Positions 24,034-33,180 are shown, numbered from the stretch's first letter. The stretch: DNA of 34,849 nt from an uncultured Bacilli bacterium (GCA_934086355.1 CAKOID010000003.1:1-34849), one strand, 5' to 3'. Numbers and translations are program-made. The notes: generated from the letters alone by a model not told the origin.

Positions 24034-24062
24034 TTGACAAATAAAAAAAAATCGCATATACT
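24034..24062 (+). promoter_or_regulatory. Strong promoter of the structured RNA
   Basis: TTGACA (24034-24039), 17 nt, TATACT (24057-24062), with GC-containing discriminator context unusual for this AT-rich region. Transcription should begin at about 24068-24070. Confidence 0.8.
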
Positions 24063-24068
24063 TATATT

Positions 24069-24450
24069 AACCTAGAGATAATAGAGGATATAAATTTTAT
24101 ATTGATGAGATGATTATTTGGTTATTTTATCATAGAAAGTCGTTTATGTATTTTTGTTAAATTTATATTTTTTTAGATTTTGGTTTCTTATATCGAATAT
24201 AGGGTTGGTATTAATTATTAATGTTATGTTTGATTTATGAGAAAAACTGTTTTATTAGAAAATTTATTTATGTAAAGGATAAATAAAATCTTATCAAATC
24301 TAGGTATTGCAATTGTAATTGAGAAAGAAAACTCATAATGATGAGATGTTGTACTAAATACTGATAATATTTAGTTAGCTAGAGGACTAGCTGTTACAAT
24401 TTTTCTTAAACTCGAACCAATGGTATTATCAGTGCTATTGGTTTTTGTTT
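24069..24450 (+). ncRNA. Candidate structured non-coding RNA, about 380 nt
   Basis: A near-consensus promoter and a strong terminator bracket 380 nt without a supported ORF. The 3' part folds into a neat three-way junction: GTTGT (24348-24352) with ACAAT (24396-24400), ACTAAATA (24353-24360) with TATTTAGT (24368-24375), and AGCTAG (24377-24382) with CTAGCT (24387-24392). A further hairpin CTCAT/ATGAG lies at 24332-24345. The 5' end TAACCTAG can pair with CTAG and GTTA near 24387-24396, an alternative to the local hairpin. No tmRNA, RNase P, 6S, SRP RNA or T-box hallmark is seen. It could be a housekeeping RNA too diverged to recognise, or a long leader of the gene at 24529. Confidence 0.6.
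24415..24450 (+). terminator. Terminator of the structured RNA
   Basis: AACCAATGGTA (24415-24425) pairs with TGCTATTGGTT (24433-24443), 11 bp with two G-U pairs, loop TTATCAG, followed by TTTGTTTTCT. Confidence 0.8.
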
Positions 24451-24528
24451 TCTCTAAAATAGTATTTTTATACTAGTACAATATTTTCTAAATAACATAC
24501 AATATCTTAGAAAGGATAGTGTATTTTT

Positions 24529-24801
24529 GTGAATAATTTTAGATGTGTTGATAAACAAGATAATTCTATGATTTATAATGGTAATATGGCTATGTCTGGA
24601 ATGGAATGCCCAGTAGTATACGAATGTCCAGTAGAAAGAGTTTGTCATAGAGAAATACATCATCATGTACCACATGTATGTCCTATTAATACAAGAGTAA
24701 TAAATCATCATATTTATACTCATACTTATACTCCTGAATATACATGTTGTGAAGAAAATGAAAAATGTGATGTATATGAAGGACAATGTAATAATTTTTA
24801 A
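24529..24801 (+). CDS. His/Cys/Tyr-rich spore coat CotD-like protein
   Basis: The 90-residue protein is rich in Cys, His, Tyr and Val, with ECPVVYECPVERVCHREIHH, HVPHVCPINTRVINHHIYTH and TYTPEYTCCEEN. The CP and V-H patterns with HHIYTHTYTP resemble the CotD family of inner spore coat proteins in Bacillus. Start GTG 24529 follows AAAGGA at 11 nt. It lies 80 nt after the structured RNA terminator. The many Cys and His could cross-link or bind metal. Whether this organism sporulates cannot be told from the window; a non-spore surface role is possible. Confidence 0.7.
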   Translation: MNNFRCVDKQDNSMIYNGNMAMSGMECPVVYECPVERVCHREIHHHVPHVCPINTRVINHHIYTHTYTPEYTCCEENEKCDVYEGQCNNF

Positions 24802-24825
24802 AAGTATCATTTGGTACTTTTTTTC
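24801..24825 (+). terminator. Terminator of the CotD-like gene
   Basis: AGTATC and GGTACT form a 6-bp stem (one G-U) with loop ATTT, followed by TTTTTTT. Confidence 0.65.
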
Positions 24826-24874
24826 TGTTTAGAAATATTATATAATTATGTTAGCTAATAAAAGGGATTAATAT

Positions 24875-25228
24875 ATGAAATATGATGAAATATTATGTAG
24901 ACTTTCTAAATCTAAGTTTAGAAGTAGTTTTAAGTTGAAAGATAAAGATGTTAATTATATTGATAAAATAGGTATGGATAAGATTAGGGAGCATGCATTT
25001 GATTTTGTTAATAAAAGATTAAAAATATTTGATGAAATTAAAGATGGTAAACAAACGCCAATGCGTGGACATCCAGTATTTATTGCACAACATGCAACTG
25101 CAACATGTTGTAGAGGTTGTTTAGAAAAATGGTATGGAATCAGTAGAAAAAAGGAATTAAATGAAAGAGAAGTACATTTTATAGTTGATATTATTATGAA
25201 ATGGATTGTGATAAACTATGAAAAATAA
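24875..25228 (+). CDS. DUF4186 family protein
   Basis: The 117-residue protein matches the DUF4186 family: LSKSKFRSSFKL near the N-terminus, a DFVNKRL helix, and the strongly conserved core GHPVFIAQHATATCCRGC followed by LEKWYGI. The His/Cys-rich core suggests metal or nucleic acid binding, but the function of this family is unknown. It is a full-length member. RBS AAAGGG. No membrane segment. It is probably transcribed alone between two terminators. Confidence 0.88.
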   Translation: MKYDEILCRLSKSKFRSSFKLKDKDVNYIDKIGMDKIREHAFDFVNKRLKIFDEIKDGKQTPMRGHPVFIAQHATATCCRGCLEKWYGISRKKELNEREVHFIVDIIMKWIVINYEK

Positions 25229-25313
25229 TATATATTATAAATGCATTAATATGATTTAATGATAGAATTTTTTTTTAAGTTTGTTCTACATTAATTTATT
25301 TTTTATTTTTATA

Positions 25314-25342
25314 AAAGTACTATTAATTTAGTGCTTTTTTTT
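25314..25342 (+). terminator. Terminator-like hairpin before lepB
   Basis: AAAGTACTA (25314-25322) pairs with TAGTGCTTT (25329-25337), 9 bp with one G-U, then TTTTT. It overlaps the predicted lepB promoter. Confidence 0.6.
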
Positions 25343-25349
25343 GTATAAT
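25321..25349 (+). promoter_or_regulatory. Possible lepB promoter
   Basis: TATAAT (25344-25349) preceded directly by TTG; a weak TATTAA (25321-25326) lies 17 nt upstream. Confidence 0.35.
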
Positions 25350-25365
25350 TATAGTGGTGGTATAA

Positions 25366-25920
25366 ATGGAAGAAAAGAAACATACTTATAAAGATTCATT
25401 GAAAGAATTAGTACCTTACGTAATAATAATATTAACTGTAGTACTTATAAGAAGTTTTTTATTTAGTCCTATTAAAGTAAATGGTACTAGTATGACTAAT
25501 ACTTTGCATGATGGAGATACAATGATTTTGAATAAGATTAGTTATAAATTTAGTAATTTAAAAAGATTTAATATTGTTGTTATTAAAACTGAAAATTCTT
25601 ATTTAATAAAAAGAATTATTGGATTACCTGGAGAAAAAATAAAATATGAAATTAAAGATAATAAAGGTATTTTATATATTAATGGTAAAAAAGTTGATGA
25701 AGAGTTTATAGATGAAGATACAAAAGTAAAAACTTGTAGTATAGATTCAGATTTGTGTAAAGATGGAATACTTATTCCTAAAGACCATTATTTCGTAATG
25801 GGCGATAATAGAGGTGATTCTATTGATAGTAGAATAATTGGTGTTGTAGATATAAAAAATATTACTGGTACTACTAGATTAGTTTTATTTCCTATTAAAG
25901 ATATTGGTATAGTAAAATAA
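25366..25920 (+). CDS. lepB: Signal peptidase I
   Basis: Type I signal peptidase releases secreted proteins at the outer face of the membrane. The 184-residue protein has one membrane helix (about 15-34), catalytic Ser42 in NGTSM, general-base Lys82 in LIKRIIGLPGE, and the C-terminal box MGDNRGDSIDSR. The Ser/Lys dyad makes it the bacterial (SipS-like) type, not the Ser/His SipW type, although two substrates with SipW-type signals are in the window. It starts a closely spaced gene group; the next ORF begins 4 nt after its stop. Confidence 0.95.
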   Translation: MEEKKHTYKDSLKELVPYVIIILTVVLIRSFLFSPIKVNGTSMTNTLHDGDTMILNKISYKFSNLKRFNIVVIKTENSYLIKRIIGLPGEKIKYEIKDNKGILYINGKKVDEEFIDEDTKVKTCSIDSDLCKDGILIPKDHYFVMGDNRGDSIDSRIIGVVDIKNITGTTRLVLFPIKDIGIVK

Positions 25921-25924
25921 ATGG

Positions 25925-26551
25925 ATGATTAACAATATAATTTTATTGGTGATTATATTGAATATTTTATTATTAATTAGAGAAGAAAATAGTTATAAAA
26001 ATATATTAAATTATATTAATGCAATCGAGATGTTTGGTGGAACAGTTTATATTGTTTATGATTATGAAAATAGAGATAGTGTTTTAAAGAAATTAGAAAA
26101 AGTTAATGGAATACTTTTACCTGGTGGAAATAAGGTTGGGAAGCTTGATTTCTTTTTAATTAATTATGCATTATTTAATAATATAAAGTTACTCGGTATA
26201 TGTCAAGGTATGCAATCTATGGCTATTTATAGTAGCAATGAGAATATTATTAGAATAGGAAATTATAAACATAAACAAAATGAAGGTTATGTACATAAAG
26301 TTAGATTGTATGATTCTACATTAAAAAAATTAATTAATAAAGAAGAATTATATGTAAATTCTCATCATTTAGAAACTGTTACTGGTAGTAATTATTTTAG
26401 AGTTGTTGGTATTAGTGATGATGGATTAATTGAGGCTATAGAAAGTGATAATAATACATTTCAATTAGGAATACAATGGCATCCAGAAAAAATGATAGAA
26501 TATGATTTGGATAGTAGAATAATATTAAGCAATTTTGTCAGACATTTGTAA
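25925..26551 (+). CDS. Class I glutamine amidotransferase-like hydrolase (C26)
   Basis: The 208-residue protein has the triad of class I amidotransferases: nucleophile Cys93 in GICQGMQ, and His186 with Glu188 in QWHPE; NGILLPGG forms the oxyanion-side loop. Length and stand-alone form fit the peptidase C26 / PuuD-like gamma-glutamyl hydrolase group. The N-terminal VIILNILLL stretch is a buried beta-strand of the fold, not a membrane segment. The substrate cannot be told. The RBS is weak, so translation may be coupled to lepB. Confidence 0.85.
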   Translation: MINNIILLVIILNILLLIREENSYKNILNYINAIEMFGGTVYIVYDYENRDSVLKKLEKVNGILLPGGNKVGKLDFFLINYALFNNIKLLGICQGMQSMAIYSSNENIIRIGNYKHKQNEGYVHKVRLYDSTLKKLINKEELYVNSHHLETVTGSNYFRVVGISDDGLIEAIESDNNTFQLGIQWHPEKMIEYDLDSRIILSNFVRHL

Positions 26552-26601
26552 AAATTTATAATAAGGTTGAAAATAATTAATGATTAAAGAAGGTGAAAAT
26601 A

Positions 26602-27477
26602 ATGAATAACGAAAATAAAACAAATATAAATTGGTTTCCTGGCCATATGCAAAAGACCAAAAGGCAAATAAGTGAACTTTTACCACTTATCGATGTTGTA
26701 TATGAACTTATTGATAGTAGGATACCATATTCTAGTAAAATTGTTGATATAGATAAAACTATAAAGAACAAACCTAGAATATTAATTATGACTAAATATG
26801 ATTTATGTGATAAAGTAGAAACTAATAAATGGATAGAATATTATGAATCTGAAGGTTATAAAGTAATTAAAGCTAATTTAAACACTAATGATTCTATTAA
26901 AGATATAGTTAATTTAACTAATGAAATAATGACAGAAACTAATAAGAAAAGAGTTAATAGTGGATTAAAAGAAAAACAAATAAAAGTATTAGTAATTGGT
27001 ATACCAAATGTTGGTAAAAGTACATTAATAAATAAAATGGCTGGTAAGAAAGTTGCTGGAGTGGGTAACAAACCGGGGGTAACTAAAAATTTAGTTTGGT
27101 TAAAAACTAATAGTAATATTTTATTATTAGATACACCTGGTATATTATGGCCAAAATTTGATAGCCATGAAGTTGCACTTAATTTAGCAAGTATGACTGC
27201 TATTAAACAAGAAATATTAGATAAAGATGAACTTGCTGTTTATATATTAAATACATTAGAAAAGTATTATCCAGAAATATTGAAAACTAGATATAAAGTA
27301 GACAGTATTAATGAAGATATTTGTGTAACATATGATATAATAGGTAAGAATATTGGTGCTATTATAAGTGGTGGAGAAATTGATTATAATAGAGTTAGTG
27401 AATATATTTTAAATGATGTAAAAAATGAATATATTAATGGAATTACATTTGATAGGAAAGATGATTATGAAATATGA
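26602..27477 (+). CDS. rbgA: Ribosome biogenesis GTPase RbgA (YlqF)
   Basis: RbgA acts in late 50S subunit assembly. The 291-residue protein begins with NINWFPGHMQKTKR, diagnostic for the family, and is a circularly permuted GTPase: G4 TKYD (about 64-67) comes before G1 GIPNVGKS (133-140) and G3 DTPG (177-180). The C-terminal helical domain is present. ATG 26602 is preceded by AAGAAGGTGA; an in-frame GTG at 26593 lies inside that RBS. It overlaps the next gene by 11 nt. rbgA beside rnhB recalls Bacillus gene order. Confidence 0.96.
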   Translation: MNNENKTNINWFPGHMQKTKRQISELLPLIDVVYELIDSRIPYSSKIVDIDKTIKNKPRILIMTKYDLCDKVETNKWIEYYESEGYKVIKANLNTNDSIKDIVNLTNEIMTETNKKRVNSGLKEKQIKVLVIGIPNVGKSTLINKMAGKKVAGVGNKPGVTKNLVWLKTNSNILLLDTPGILWPKFDSHEVALNLASMTAIKQEILDKDELAVYILNTLEKYYPEILKTRYKVDSINEDICVTYDIIGKNIGAIISGGEIDYNRVSEYILNDVKNEYINGITFDRKDDYEI

Positions 27478-28402
27478 AAACGAAGTAAAAATAACTAAAA
27501 TAAGAAAAATATTGATAGATGAATTAGAATTAGCAAAATCTTTAGATAAAGAAAAATTTACTGTATTTTGTATTAATATTACTAATAATTTAAGATATAA
27601 TAGAAATTTAAAATTATTAGAAAAAAATGAAAATCAAATAAAAGTTATATTAAATAATTTAATTAATTTTTTTGATAATATTGGTTTAACTAGATTAGAT
27701 TTAATAAATGCTTTATCTAATAATTTGGAGTTAATAGAAATAGTTTCTAAGCCTGATTTTATTGATAAATATTTGTTATTATCTGTATTGGAAGATGATA
27801 AAAATAGCGTTAGAAAAACTATTATAGTTAATAATTCTAATTTATTAAAAAAATCTATTAATGAGATATTTATTAGGTATAGACTTATAGAAGAATATGA
27901 TAAACAATTAACAGTTAATAATCTTATTAAAACAAGTTATAATAGTTTTATAGATTTATTTGTTAGAAAAAGTTATTATAATAATTTTGATAAACCATTT
28001 AATGAAAAGAAGGAATTATCATTTTTTATTGATAAATATCCTGTTGATTATGAGTTTATTTCAAAATTAAAAAAATTAGATATAAATAAAAATGTCTCTT
28101 TGAGTAAGAGAGTTACTAGTATGACTAAAGAAGAAAGAGTTAATTATGTTATAGATAACTATTATAAATTTAAAAATATAGGTGAATTTTCTAAATATTC
28201 AGGAATTTCTAGTAGCTCTATACAAAGATATTTAAAAGAAGATTCAAGAATGATTGTAGATTCTAAAAAATATAATGAAATTACTATGTGGTTAAATAAA
28301 GCTAAAACAGAAGGATTAAGTCGTGGAGGAATTAATTCTCAAAATAATAATGAATTTATAAAAGATGAAGTAGGTAAGTTTTGTGGAAGTAGAAAAAGAT
28401 AA
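27467..28402 (+). CDS. Unknown protein with C-terminal SpoIIID-like HTH
   Basis: The 311-residue protein has a long helical N-terminal region (about 1-220, Asn/Leu/Lys/Ile-rich, no motif) and a C-terminal helix-turn-helix around [20 protein letters not shown], followed by [13 protein letters not shown], reminiscent of the SpoIIID tail with its Arg-Gly-Gly. It is therefore a likely DNA-binding protein. Start ATG 27467 uses AGGAAAG inside rbgA, and its end overlaps rnhB by 20 nt, so it is translationally coupled on both sides. I cannot name its target. A role tied to ribosome or RNA metabolism is only suggested by context. Confidence 0.75.
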   Translation: MKYENEVKITKIRKILIDELELAKSLDKEKFTVFCINITNNLRYNRNLKLLEKNENQIKVILNNLINFFDNIGLTRLDLINALSNNLELIEIVSKPDFIDKYLLLSVLEDDKNSVRKTIIVNNSNLLKKSINEIFIRYRLIEEYDKQLTVNNLIKTSYNSFIDLFVRKSYYNNFDKPFNEKKELSFFIDKYPVDYEFISKLKKLDINKNVSLSKRVTSMTKEERVNYVIDNYYKFKNIGEFSKYSGISSSSIQRYLKEDSRMIVDSKKYNEITMWLNKAKTEGLSRGGINSQNNNEFIKDEVGKFCGSRKR

Positions 28403-29012
28403 AATTGATTTATTATGTTATGAAAAAGAATTATATGAACAAGGAATAGAATTAATTGCTGGAGTTGATGAGGTAGGGAGAGGGCCTTTAATTGGTCCTG
28501 TTGTTGCTGCTGCAGTAATATTACCTAAAAATTATAAATTAGAAGGTTTAACTGATTCTAAAAAATTAAGTGAAAAAAAGAGAGATGCTTTTTATCAAAT
28601 TATAAAACGAGATGCAATAAATATAGGAGTAGGAATTATTGATGAAGTAAAAATAGACGAAGTAAACATATATGAGGCAACTAAACTTGCTATGAAAGAT
28701 GCTATAAGCAAATTGAAAATCAAACCTGAACATGTACTTATTGATGCTATGCCACTTGATATAGATATTCCTACAACTAGTATAATAAAAGGTGATGCTA
28801 AAAGTGAAAGTATTGCTGCTGCAAGTGTTATAGCAAAGGTAACTAGAGATAGTATGATGTATGAATTAGATAAAAAATATCCTATGTATGGATTTGGTAA
28901 TCATAAAGGATATCCTACTAAAAAACATATTGAAGCAATATATGAGTATGGATTAATTCCTGGATATAGAAAGACATATGCCCCTATAAAAGATATAGTA
29001 AAGGAGAAATAA
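28383..29012 (+). CDS. rnhB: Ribonuclease HII
   Basis: RNase HII removes RNA from RNA-DNA hybrids and misincorporated ribonucleotides. The 209-residue protein shows [15 protein letters not shown] with catalytic Asp29 and Glu30, [18 protein letters not shown] with a third acidic residue, [18 protein letters not shown], and the C-terminal [12 protein letters not shown] 28383 is preceded by AGGTAAG at 4-5 nt and overlaps the HTH gene by 20 nt. The next gene, ftsY, starts one base after its stop. Confidence 0.96.
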   Translation: MEVEKDKIDLLCYEKELYEQGIELIAGVDEVGRGPLIGPVVAAAVILPKNYKLEGLTDSKKLSEKKRDAFYQIIKRDAINIGVGIIDEVKIDEVNIYEATKLAMKDAISKLKIKPEHVLIDAMPLDIDIPTTSIIKGDAKSESIAAASVIAKVTRDSMMYELDKKYPMYGFGNHKGYPTKKHIEAIYEYGLIPGYRKTYAPIKDIVKEK

Positions 29013-29013
29013 T

Positions 29014-29985
29014 ATGGGATTATTTGATAAATTTAAAAATGTTTTTAAAAAAGAAGAGAAAAAAGATATTGAAGTTTATGATAAAGGTTTAGAAAAAACT
29101 AGAAAAGAATTTGTTAATGAACTTAATTTACTGGGGATAAAATATACTAAAGTTAGTGAAGAGTACTTTGATGAATTAGAAAGTTTACTTATTAAAGCTG
29201 ATATAGGTGTTAATACTGTATTTAATTTTTTAGATAGATTAAAAAAACGTGTTAAACATGAAAATATTACTGATACAGAATTTTTAAAAGAAGTTATTGT
29301 TGATGAATTGTTTATGATATATGTTGAAGGGGAGAATTTATCGGATAAAATTAATATGAGTGATGAAGGACCAACAGTTTTATTATTTGTTGGGGTTAAT
29401 GGAGTTGGTAAAACAACAACGATAGGTAAGCTAGCCAATAAGTATAAAAAAGAAGGCAAAAGTGTAATGTTGATTGCGGGAGATACTTTTAGAGCTGGTG
29501 CTGTAGAACAATTAAAGATTTGGGCAGATAGAACTGATTCATTATTCTTTGGTAAAGAAAATATTGATCCTGCAGGTGTAGTTTATGAAGGGTTAGAAAT
29601 TGCTAAAAAAGAAGATGTTGATATAGTTTTAATAGATACTGCTGGTAGATTACAAAATAAAGTAAATTTAATGAATGAGCTTGAAAAAGTTAATAAAGTT
29701 ATAGGAAAATTAATACCTAATGCTCCTCATGAAACGTTGTTAATAATAGATGCAACAACTGGACAAAATGGTATATTGCAAGCAGAGAGTTTTAAAAATA
29801 TTACTAATATTACTGGTATAGTATTAACTAAATTAGATGGTACTGCTAAGGGTGGTATAGTGCTTGCTATTAAAGAAGATGTACATATACCTGTAAAATT
29901 TATAGGTTTAGGAGAAGGTATAGATGATTTAAAATCTTTTGATATTGAAGAATATATTTATGGATTATTTAAGGATATGATGTAA
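29014..29985 (+). CDS. ftsY: Signal recognition particle receptor FtsY
   Basis: FtsY is the membrane-associated SRP receptor GTPase. The 323-residue protein has a short charged A region (KNVFKKEEKKDIE), an N domain, and a G domain with GVNGVGKTTT (about 127-136), AGDTFRAGAVEQL, DTAGRLQNKVNLMNEL and TKLDGTAKGG. The absence of a long acidic N-terminus is normal for Firmicutes. RBS AAAGGAG. The stop codon overlaps the ylxM start by one base. Confidence 0.97.
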   Translation: MGLFDKFKNVFKKEEKKDIEVYDKGLEKTRKEFVNELNLLGIKYTKVSEEYFDELESLLIKADIGVNTVFNFLDRLKKRVKHENITDTEFLKEVIVDELFMIYVEGENLSDKINMSDEGPTVLLFVGVNGVGKTTTIGKLANKYKKEGKSVMLIAGDTFRAGAVEQLKIWADRTDSLFFGKENIDPAGVVYEGLEIAKKEDVDIVLIDTAGRLQNKVNLMNELEKVNKVIGKLIPNAPHETLLIIDATTGQNGILQAESFKNITNITGIVLTKLDGTAKGGIVLAIKEDVHIPVKFIGLGEGIDDLKSFDIEEYIYGLFKDMM

Positions 29986-30269
29986 TGGAAGAAAGAGATT
30001 ATTTAATTACTTTATTTGAATATTATAAAAGTTTGTTAACTAACAAACAAAGAGAATATTTTATAGATTATTATTATGATAATTTAACTATGGAGGAGAT
30101 TGCTATTAATGATAATATATCTAAAAATGCTGTTAGTAAACAAATTAAAATAATTAAAGATAAATTAAATTTTTATGAAGAAAATTTAAAATTATATTCT
30201 AATAGTTTAAATATTAAAAAAATAATTAAAGATAAAGAACTATTAGAAAAAATTATTGAATATATCTAG
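29985..30269 (+). CDS. ylxM: YlxM, SRP-associated HTH protein (UPF0122)
   Basis: The 94-residue protein starts with LLTNKQREYFIDYYYDNLTM followed by EEIAINDNISKNAVSKQIK, the helix-turn-helix of the YlxM/UPF0122 family, which resembles sigma-factor region 4. In streptococci YlxM modulates SRP GTPase activity. Here it follows ftsY with a one-base overlap rather than preceding ffh as is usual. It is slightly short (94 against about 105-110 residues). Confidence 0.92.
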   Translation: MEERDYLITLFEYYKSLLTNKQREYFIDYYYDNLTMEEIAINDNISKNAVSKQIKIIKDKLNFYEENLKLYSNSLNIKKIIKDKELLEKIIEYI

Positions 30270-30285
30270 ATGATATATTTTTTTG
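30259..30285 (+). terminator. Terminator after ylxM
   Basis: AATATATC and GATATATT form an 8-bp stem with loop TAGAT (containing the end of the stop codon), followed by a T-run. Confidence 0.7.
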
Positions 30286-30292
30286 TATTTTA

Positions 30293-30321
30293 AAACCTCA
30301 TTTCTATTTGAAACGAGGTTT
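30293..30321 (-). terminator. Terminator-like hairpin after the class A PBP
   Basis: AAACCTC (30293-30299) pairs with GAGGTTT (30315-30321), loop 15 nt. On the minus strand only TTTAAAAT follows, so it is moderate. Confidence 0.5.
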
Positions 30322-30324
30322 ATT

Positions 30325-33180
30325 TTAATCAACTACATTGATTTTAACTGTTTTTGTTTTACCTTGATATTTAACAGTACATATTAATTCATTACCGTTT
30401 AATGTGAAATTTGGACCTTCAACTTCACTAATAATATTATTGTCATCTTTATCTTGAACTTCTATTAGGCTAGATAAAGTATTTGAATTTTTCATAGTAT
30501 CATATTCTTCACGAGTTATTGATTGTTTTAATGCTGTTATAGTAAAATCATTTGATTCAGTAGGTGTGATAGGTTCAGTTGTTTGTTTTGTTGGTTTTAC
30601 TTCAATACTTACTCCTGATGAATCACATCCATTATAGTTGGTGTAAGTTGATTTAACAGTTATTTCGGCTTTGTCTAATATTATACCATTATATGTATAT
30701 TTTGTATCAGTTGTTGTAGTTAAATAAGTTCCATTTAGATATATTGCGTAACCTACATTACCTAATATTTCACTATTTCTAGAGATAGTATAATTTAAGT
30801 ATTTATCTCCCCAATATTTATATACGTTGTTAGCAAATTTATCTTTTAAGAATGCGCTATCTAATGCTTTTGGAGTAGGGATTCCTTTCCATGTAATTGT
30901 TATTCCAGTATCAGTACTTGTATAATTTAAATCACTTGGATTATCTAATGTACTAAATGTTGTTGATGTTTCAGTAGGTTGAGAACCCTTTTTAAACATC
31001 TCTGTTGACCTTAAATTTTCTGGAGTTGCTGGACTTGCAAGTTCTAGTGGGTCAGTACCAATTTCTACTTCTGCCGTAACAATTGTAGTAGGTTTTTCCC
31101 AAACAGAATTAGGTTTTAAAATTTTACTTCCTAATATTTTACTTATTGCACGTCTTTGTGAAGAACCTTCACTGTTAGATAAGTAATATTCTTTTGTAAC
31201 TTCATCATAACCATACCATAGTGATATACAGTAATCTGGAGAGTATGTTAATTGCCATGAGTCACCAATTATATTACCTGTTATTCCTTTTGCTTTTTTA
31301 TATGCTGAATCAACTGTTGAGGTACCAGTTTTACTTGCAACGTCTGTACCGCTAACTGTACCAGTTGCAACATTATTACTTGTAACAGCATATTTAAGTA
31401 CCATGTTTATCATATATGCAGTGGATTCTTCCATTGCTTTAACTTTTTTAGGTTTAACTGTGTAAGTTTCTCCGGAATTTGTATATTCTATTTTTGTAAA
31501 ACTATATGGTTCTATATATGTTCCGCCTCTTGCAAATGTTGCATATGCTGCAGCCATTTGTAATGGATTAACACCATCAAATCCTCCGATACTATGTGAT
31601 TCGTTAATGTAACCATTTTCGTATTGAGGAGTAATTCCTAAGTTTGTAACGAATTCTTTAATTTGTTCTTGACTTAATTGTTGGAAAGTATAAAGTGCTG
31701 GTATATTTCTACTTGATGCTAGAGCAGTACGAGCAGTCATTACACCTTTATAACTGTTATCCCAGTTTTTAATGCTTCCGCCACCACTATAAGTGAATGT
31801 ATCGTCGACAACTGTATTTCCTGGAGACCAATTTAAATATTCAAATGCTGGACCGTAGTCAAATATCGGTTTTGCGGTACTTCCTGGATGTCTTTTTATC
31901 ATAGTTGCATAATTATAACTACGTTCAGATTTTTTGTTTCTTCCTGCACCAATTGCGGCAATACTACCGTCATGAACATCTATAACTGTCATTGCTGCTT
32001 GTACTTTATCATTTTTCCAAGTATAACCATCTCCATTATATATGCCCTCAATAACATCTTGTTTTTCAGGATCTAGAGTTGTGTAAATGGTCATTGAAGT
32101 AGTTGCAGGATCATTACCAGTTCTATTTATTACTTCTTTTACGACTGTATCAATATATCCTTGATATTTATTTACTGTTTTTCCGGTAGAAACTAATGTA
32201 CTTTCTAGAGGAATGCTTCTAGCTAAATCTCTTTCTTCTTTATCAATATATCCATGTCTATACATTAAGTTTAGAACTAGATTACGTCTTGATTCGGCTG
32301 TTTTAGGATGGCTATATGGATCATAAGCATCAGGTGCTTGGAACAAACCGGCAATAGTTGCTGCTTCAACAAGTGATAATTCACTAGAACTTTTGTTAAA
32401 ATATTTTTGACTAGCTTGTTCAACTCCATATGCACCACTTCCTAGATATGGCATATTTACATAGAATTCTAATATTTGTTCTTTTGTATAAGTTTTTTCA
32501 ACTTTGAATACAGACATATATATATCAGTAAATTTTCTTATTATTCCTTTAATACCACTTCTTGCTTTATCAGAGTAGGCATTTTTTACAACTTGCATTG
32601 TAAGTGTTGAACCACCACCTGCATTTGAGTGTCCAATTAATTGTCCTGCAACAGCTTTTGAAAATCTTGCTAGGTCAATTCCGTTGTGTTGGAAATATCT
32701 TGAATCCTCTGTTGCAACAATGGCATCAATTAATACCTGAGGTAGTTCTTCATAATTTACTAATTCTCTATTTTCAGTACCAAGTCTTGCAAATTCATTA
32801 CCATTTTTATCTAATAAAACACTTGATTCTCTACTATATAAATTACTTGTATCAAATTTTGGTGAATTAATGATTATATATAAAGTAAATATTATTCCAA
32901 TTGTTAAACAAAAAATTAAAAATAACATAAATAATATCAATATTTTTTGTCCTAAACCGCCTTTTTTATATTTTAATTTTAATTTATCGGCTTCAAATTT
33001 AGCAACTTTAGCATTATTTCTTATTTTAGCTTTAGTTCTTTCTTTTCCTTTATATTTATATACATTAGTTAAATCAAGTTTTTCATTTTCTAATTTTTCT
33101 ATTTCCTTATCTAATTTTTCTTTATTTCTTTTTTTAGGTAATTTAACTTTATCTTTCTTTGTATAAGTTGTTTTTTTCAT
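30325..33180 (-). CDS. ponA: Class A penicillin-binding protein 1A
   Basis: This bifunctional enzyme polymerises and cross-links peptidoglycan. The 951-residue protein has an unusually long, very basic cytoplasmic N-terminus (about 75 residues, coiled coil), a membrane helix at about 80-105, a GT51 domain with catalytic Glu158 in ATEDSRYFQH and GGGSTLTMQVVKN, and a transpeptidase domain with Ser434 in STAK, SRN (490-492) and KTGT (617-620). After about residue 720 comes an extension of about 230 residues, Thr-rich with fibronectin-III-like beta patterns (TDTGITITWKGIPTP). It follows recU directly, as in Bacillus recU-ponA. Confidence 0.95.
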   Translation of the reverse strand: MKKTTYTKKDKVKLPKKRNKEKLDKEIEKLENEKLDLTNVYKYKGKERTKAKIRNNAKVAKFEADKLKLKYKKGGLGQKILILFMLFLIFCLTIGIIFTLYIIINSPKFDTSNLYSRESSVLLDKNGNEFARLGTENRELVNYEELPQVLIDAIVATEDSRYFQHNGIDLARFSKAVAGQLIGHSNAGGGSTLTMQVVKNAYSDKARSGIKGIIRKFTDIYMSVFKVEKTYTKEQILEFYVNMPYLGSGAYGVEQASQKYFNKSSSELSLVEAATIAGLFQAPDAYDPYSHPKTAESRRNLVLNLMYRHGYIDKEERDLARSIPLESTLVSTGKTVNKYQGYIDTVVKEVINRTGNDPATTSMTIYTTLDPEKQDVIEGIYNGDGYTWKNDKVQAAMTVIDVHDGSIAAIGAGRNKKSERSYNYATMIKRHPGSTAKPIFDYGPAFEYLNWSPGNTVVDDTFTYSGGGSIKNWDNSYKGVMTARTALASSRNIPALYTFQQLSQEQIKEFVTNLGITPQYENGYINESHSIGGFDGVNPLQMAAAYATFARGGTYIEPYSFTKIEYTNSGETYTVKPKKVKAMEESTAYMINMVLKYAVTSNNVATGTVSGTDVASKTGTSTVDSAYKKAKGITGNIIGDSWQLTYSPDYCISLWYGYDEVTKEYYLSNSEGSSQRRAISKILGSKILKPNSVWEKPTTIVTAEVEIGTDPLELASPATPENLRSTEMFKKGSQPTETSTTFSTLDNPSDLNYTSTDTGITITWKGIPTPKALDSAFLKDKFANNVYKYWGDKYLNYTISRNSEILGNVGYAIYLNGTYLTTTTDTKYTYNGIILDKAEITVKSTYTNYNGCDSSGVSIEVKPTKQTTEPITPTESNDFTITALKQSITREEYDTMKNSNTLSSLIEVQDKDDNNIISEVEGPNFTLNGNELICTVKYQGKTKTVKINVVD

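Noticed and set aside
24221..24286. Small ORFs inside the structured RNA (for example a 21-codon ORF starting near ATGTTATG)
   Set aside because: No RBS and composition like random AT-rich sequence.
24069..24450. tmRNA, RNase P RNA, 6S or SRP RNA for the structured transcript
   Set aside because: No tRNA-like ends with CCA, no GAGGAAAGTCC/ACAGAA core (ATAGAAAGTCG near 24134 is a poor match), no SRP domain IV tetraloop context. On the minus strand GGTTCGAG looks like a T-loop but has no tRNA around it.
32604..33166. Plus-strand open frames opposite the class A PBP gene
   Set aside because: Shadows of the real minus-strand gene: low-complexity hydrophobic translations without RBS.
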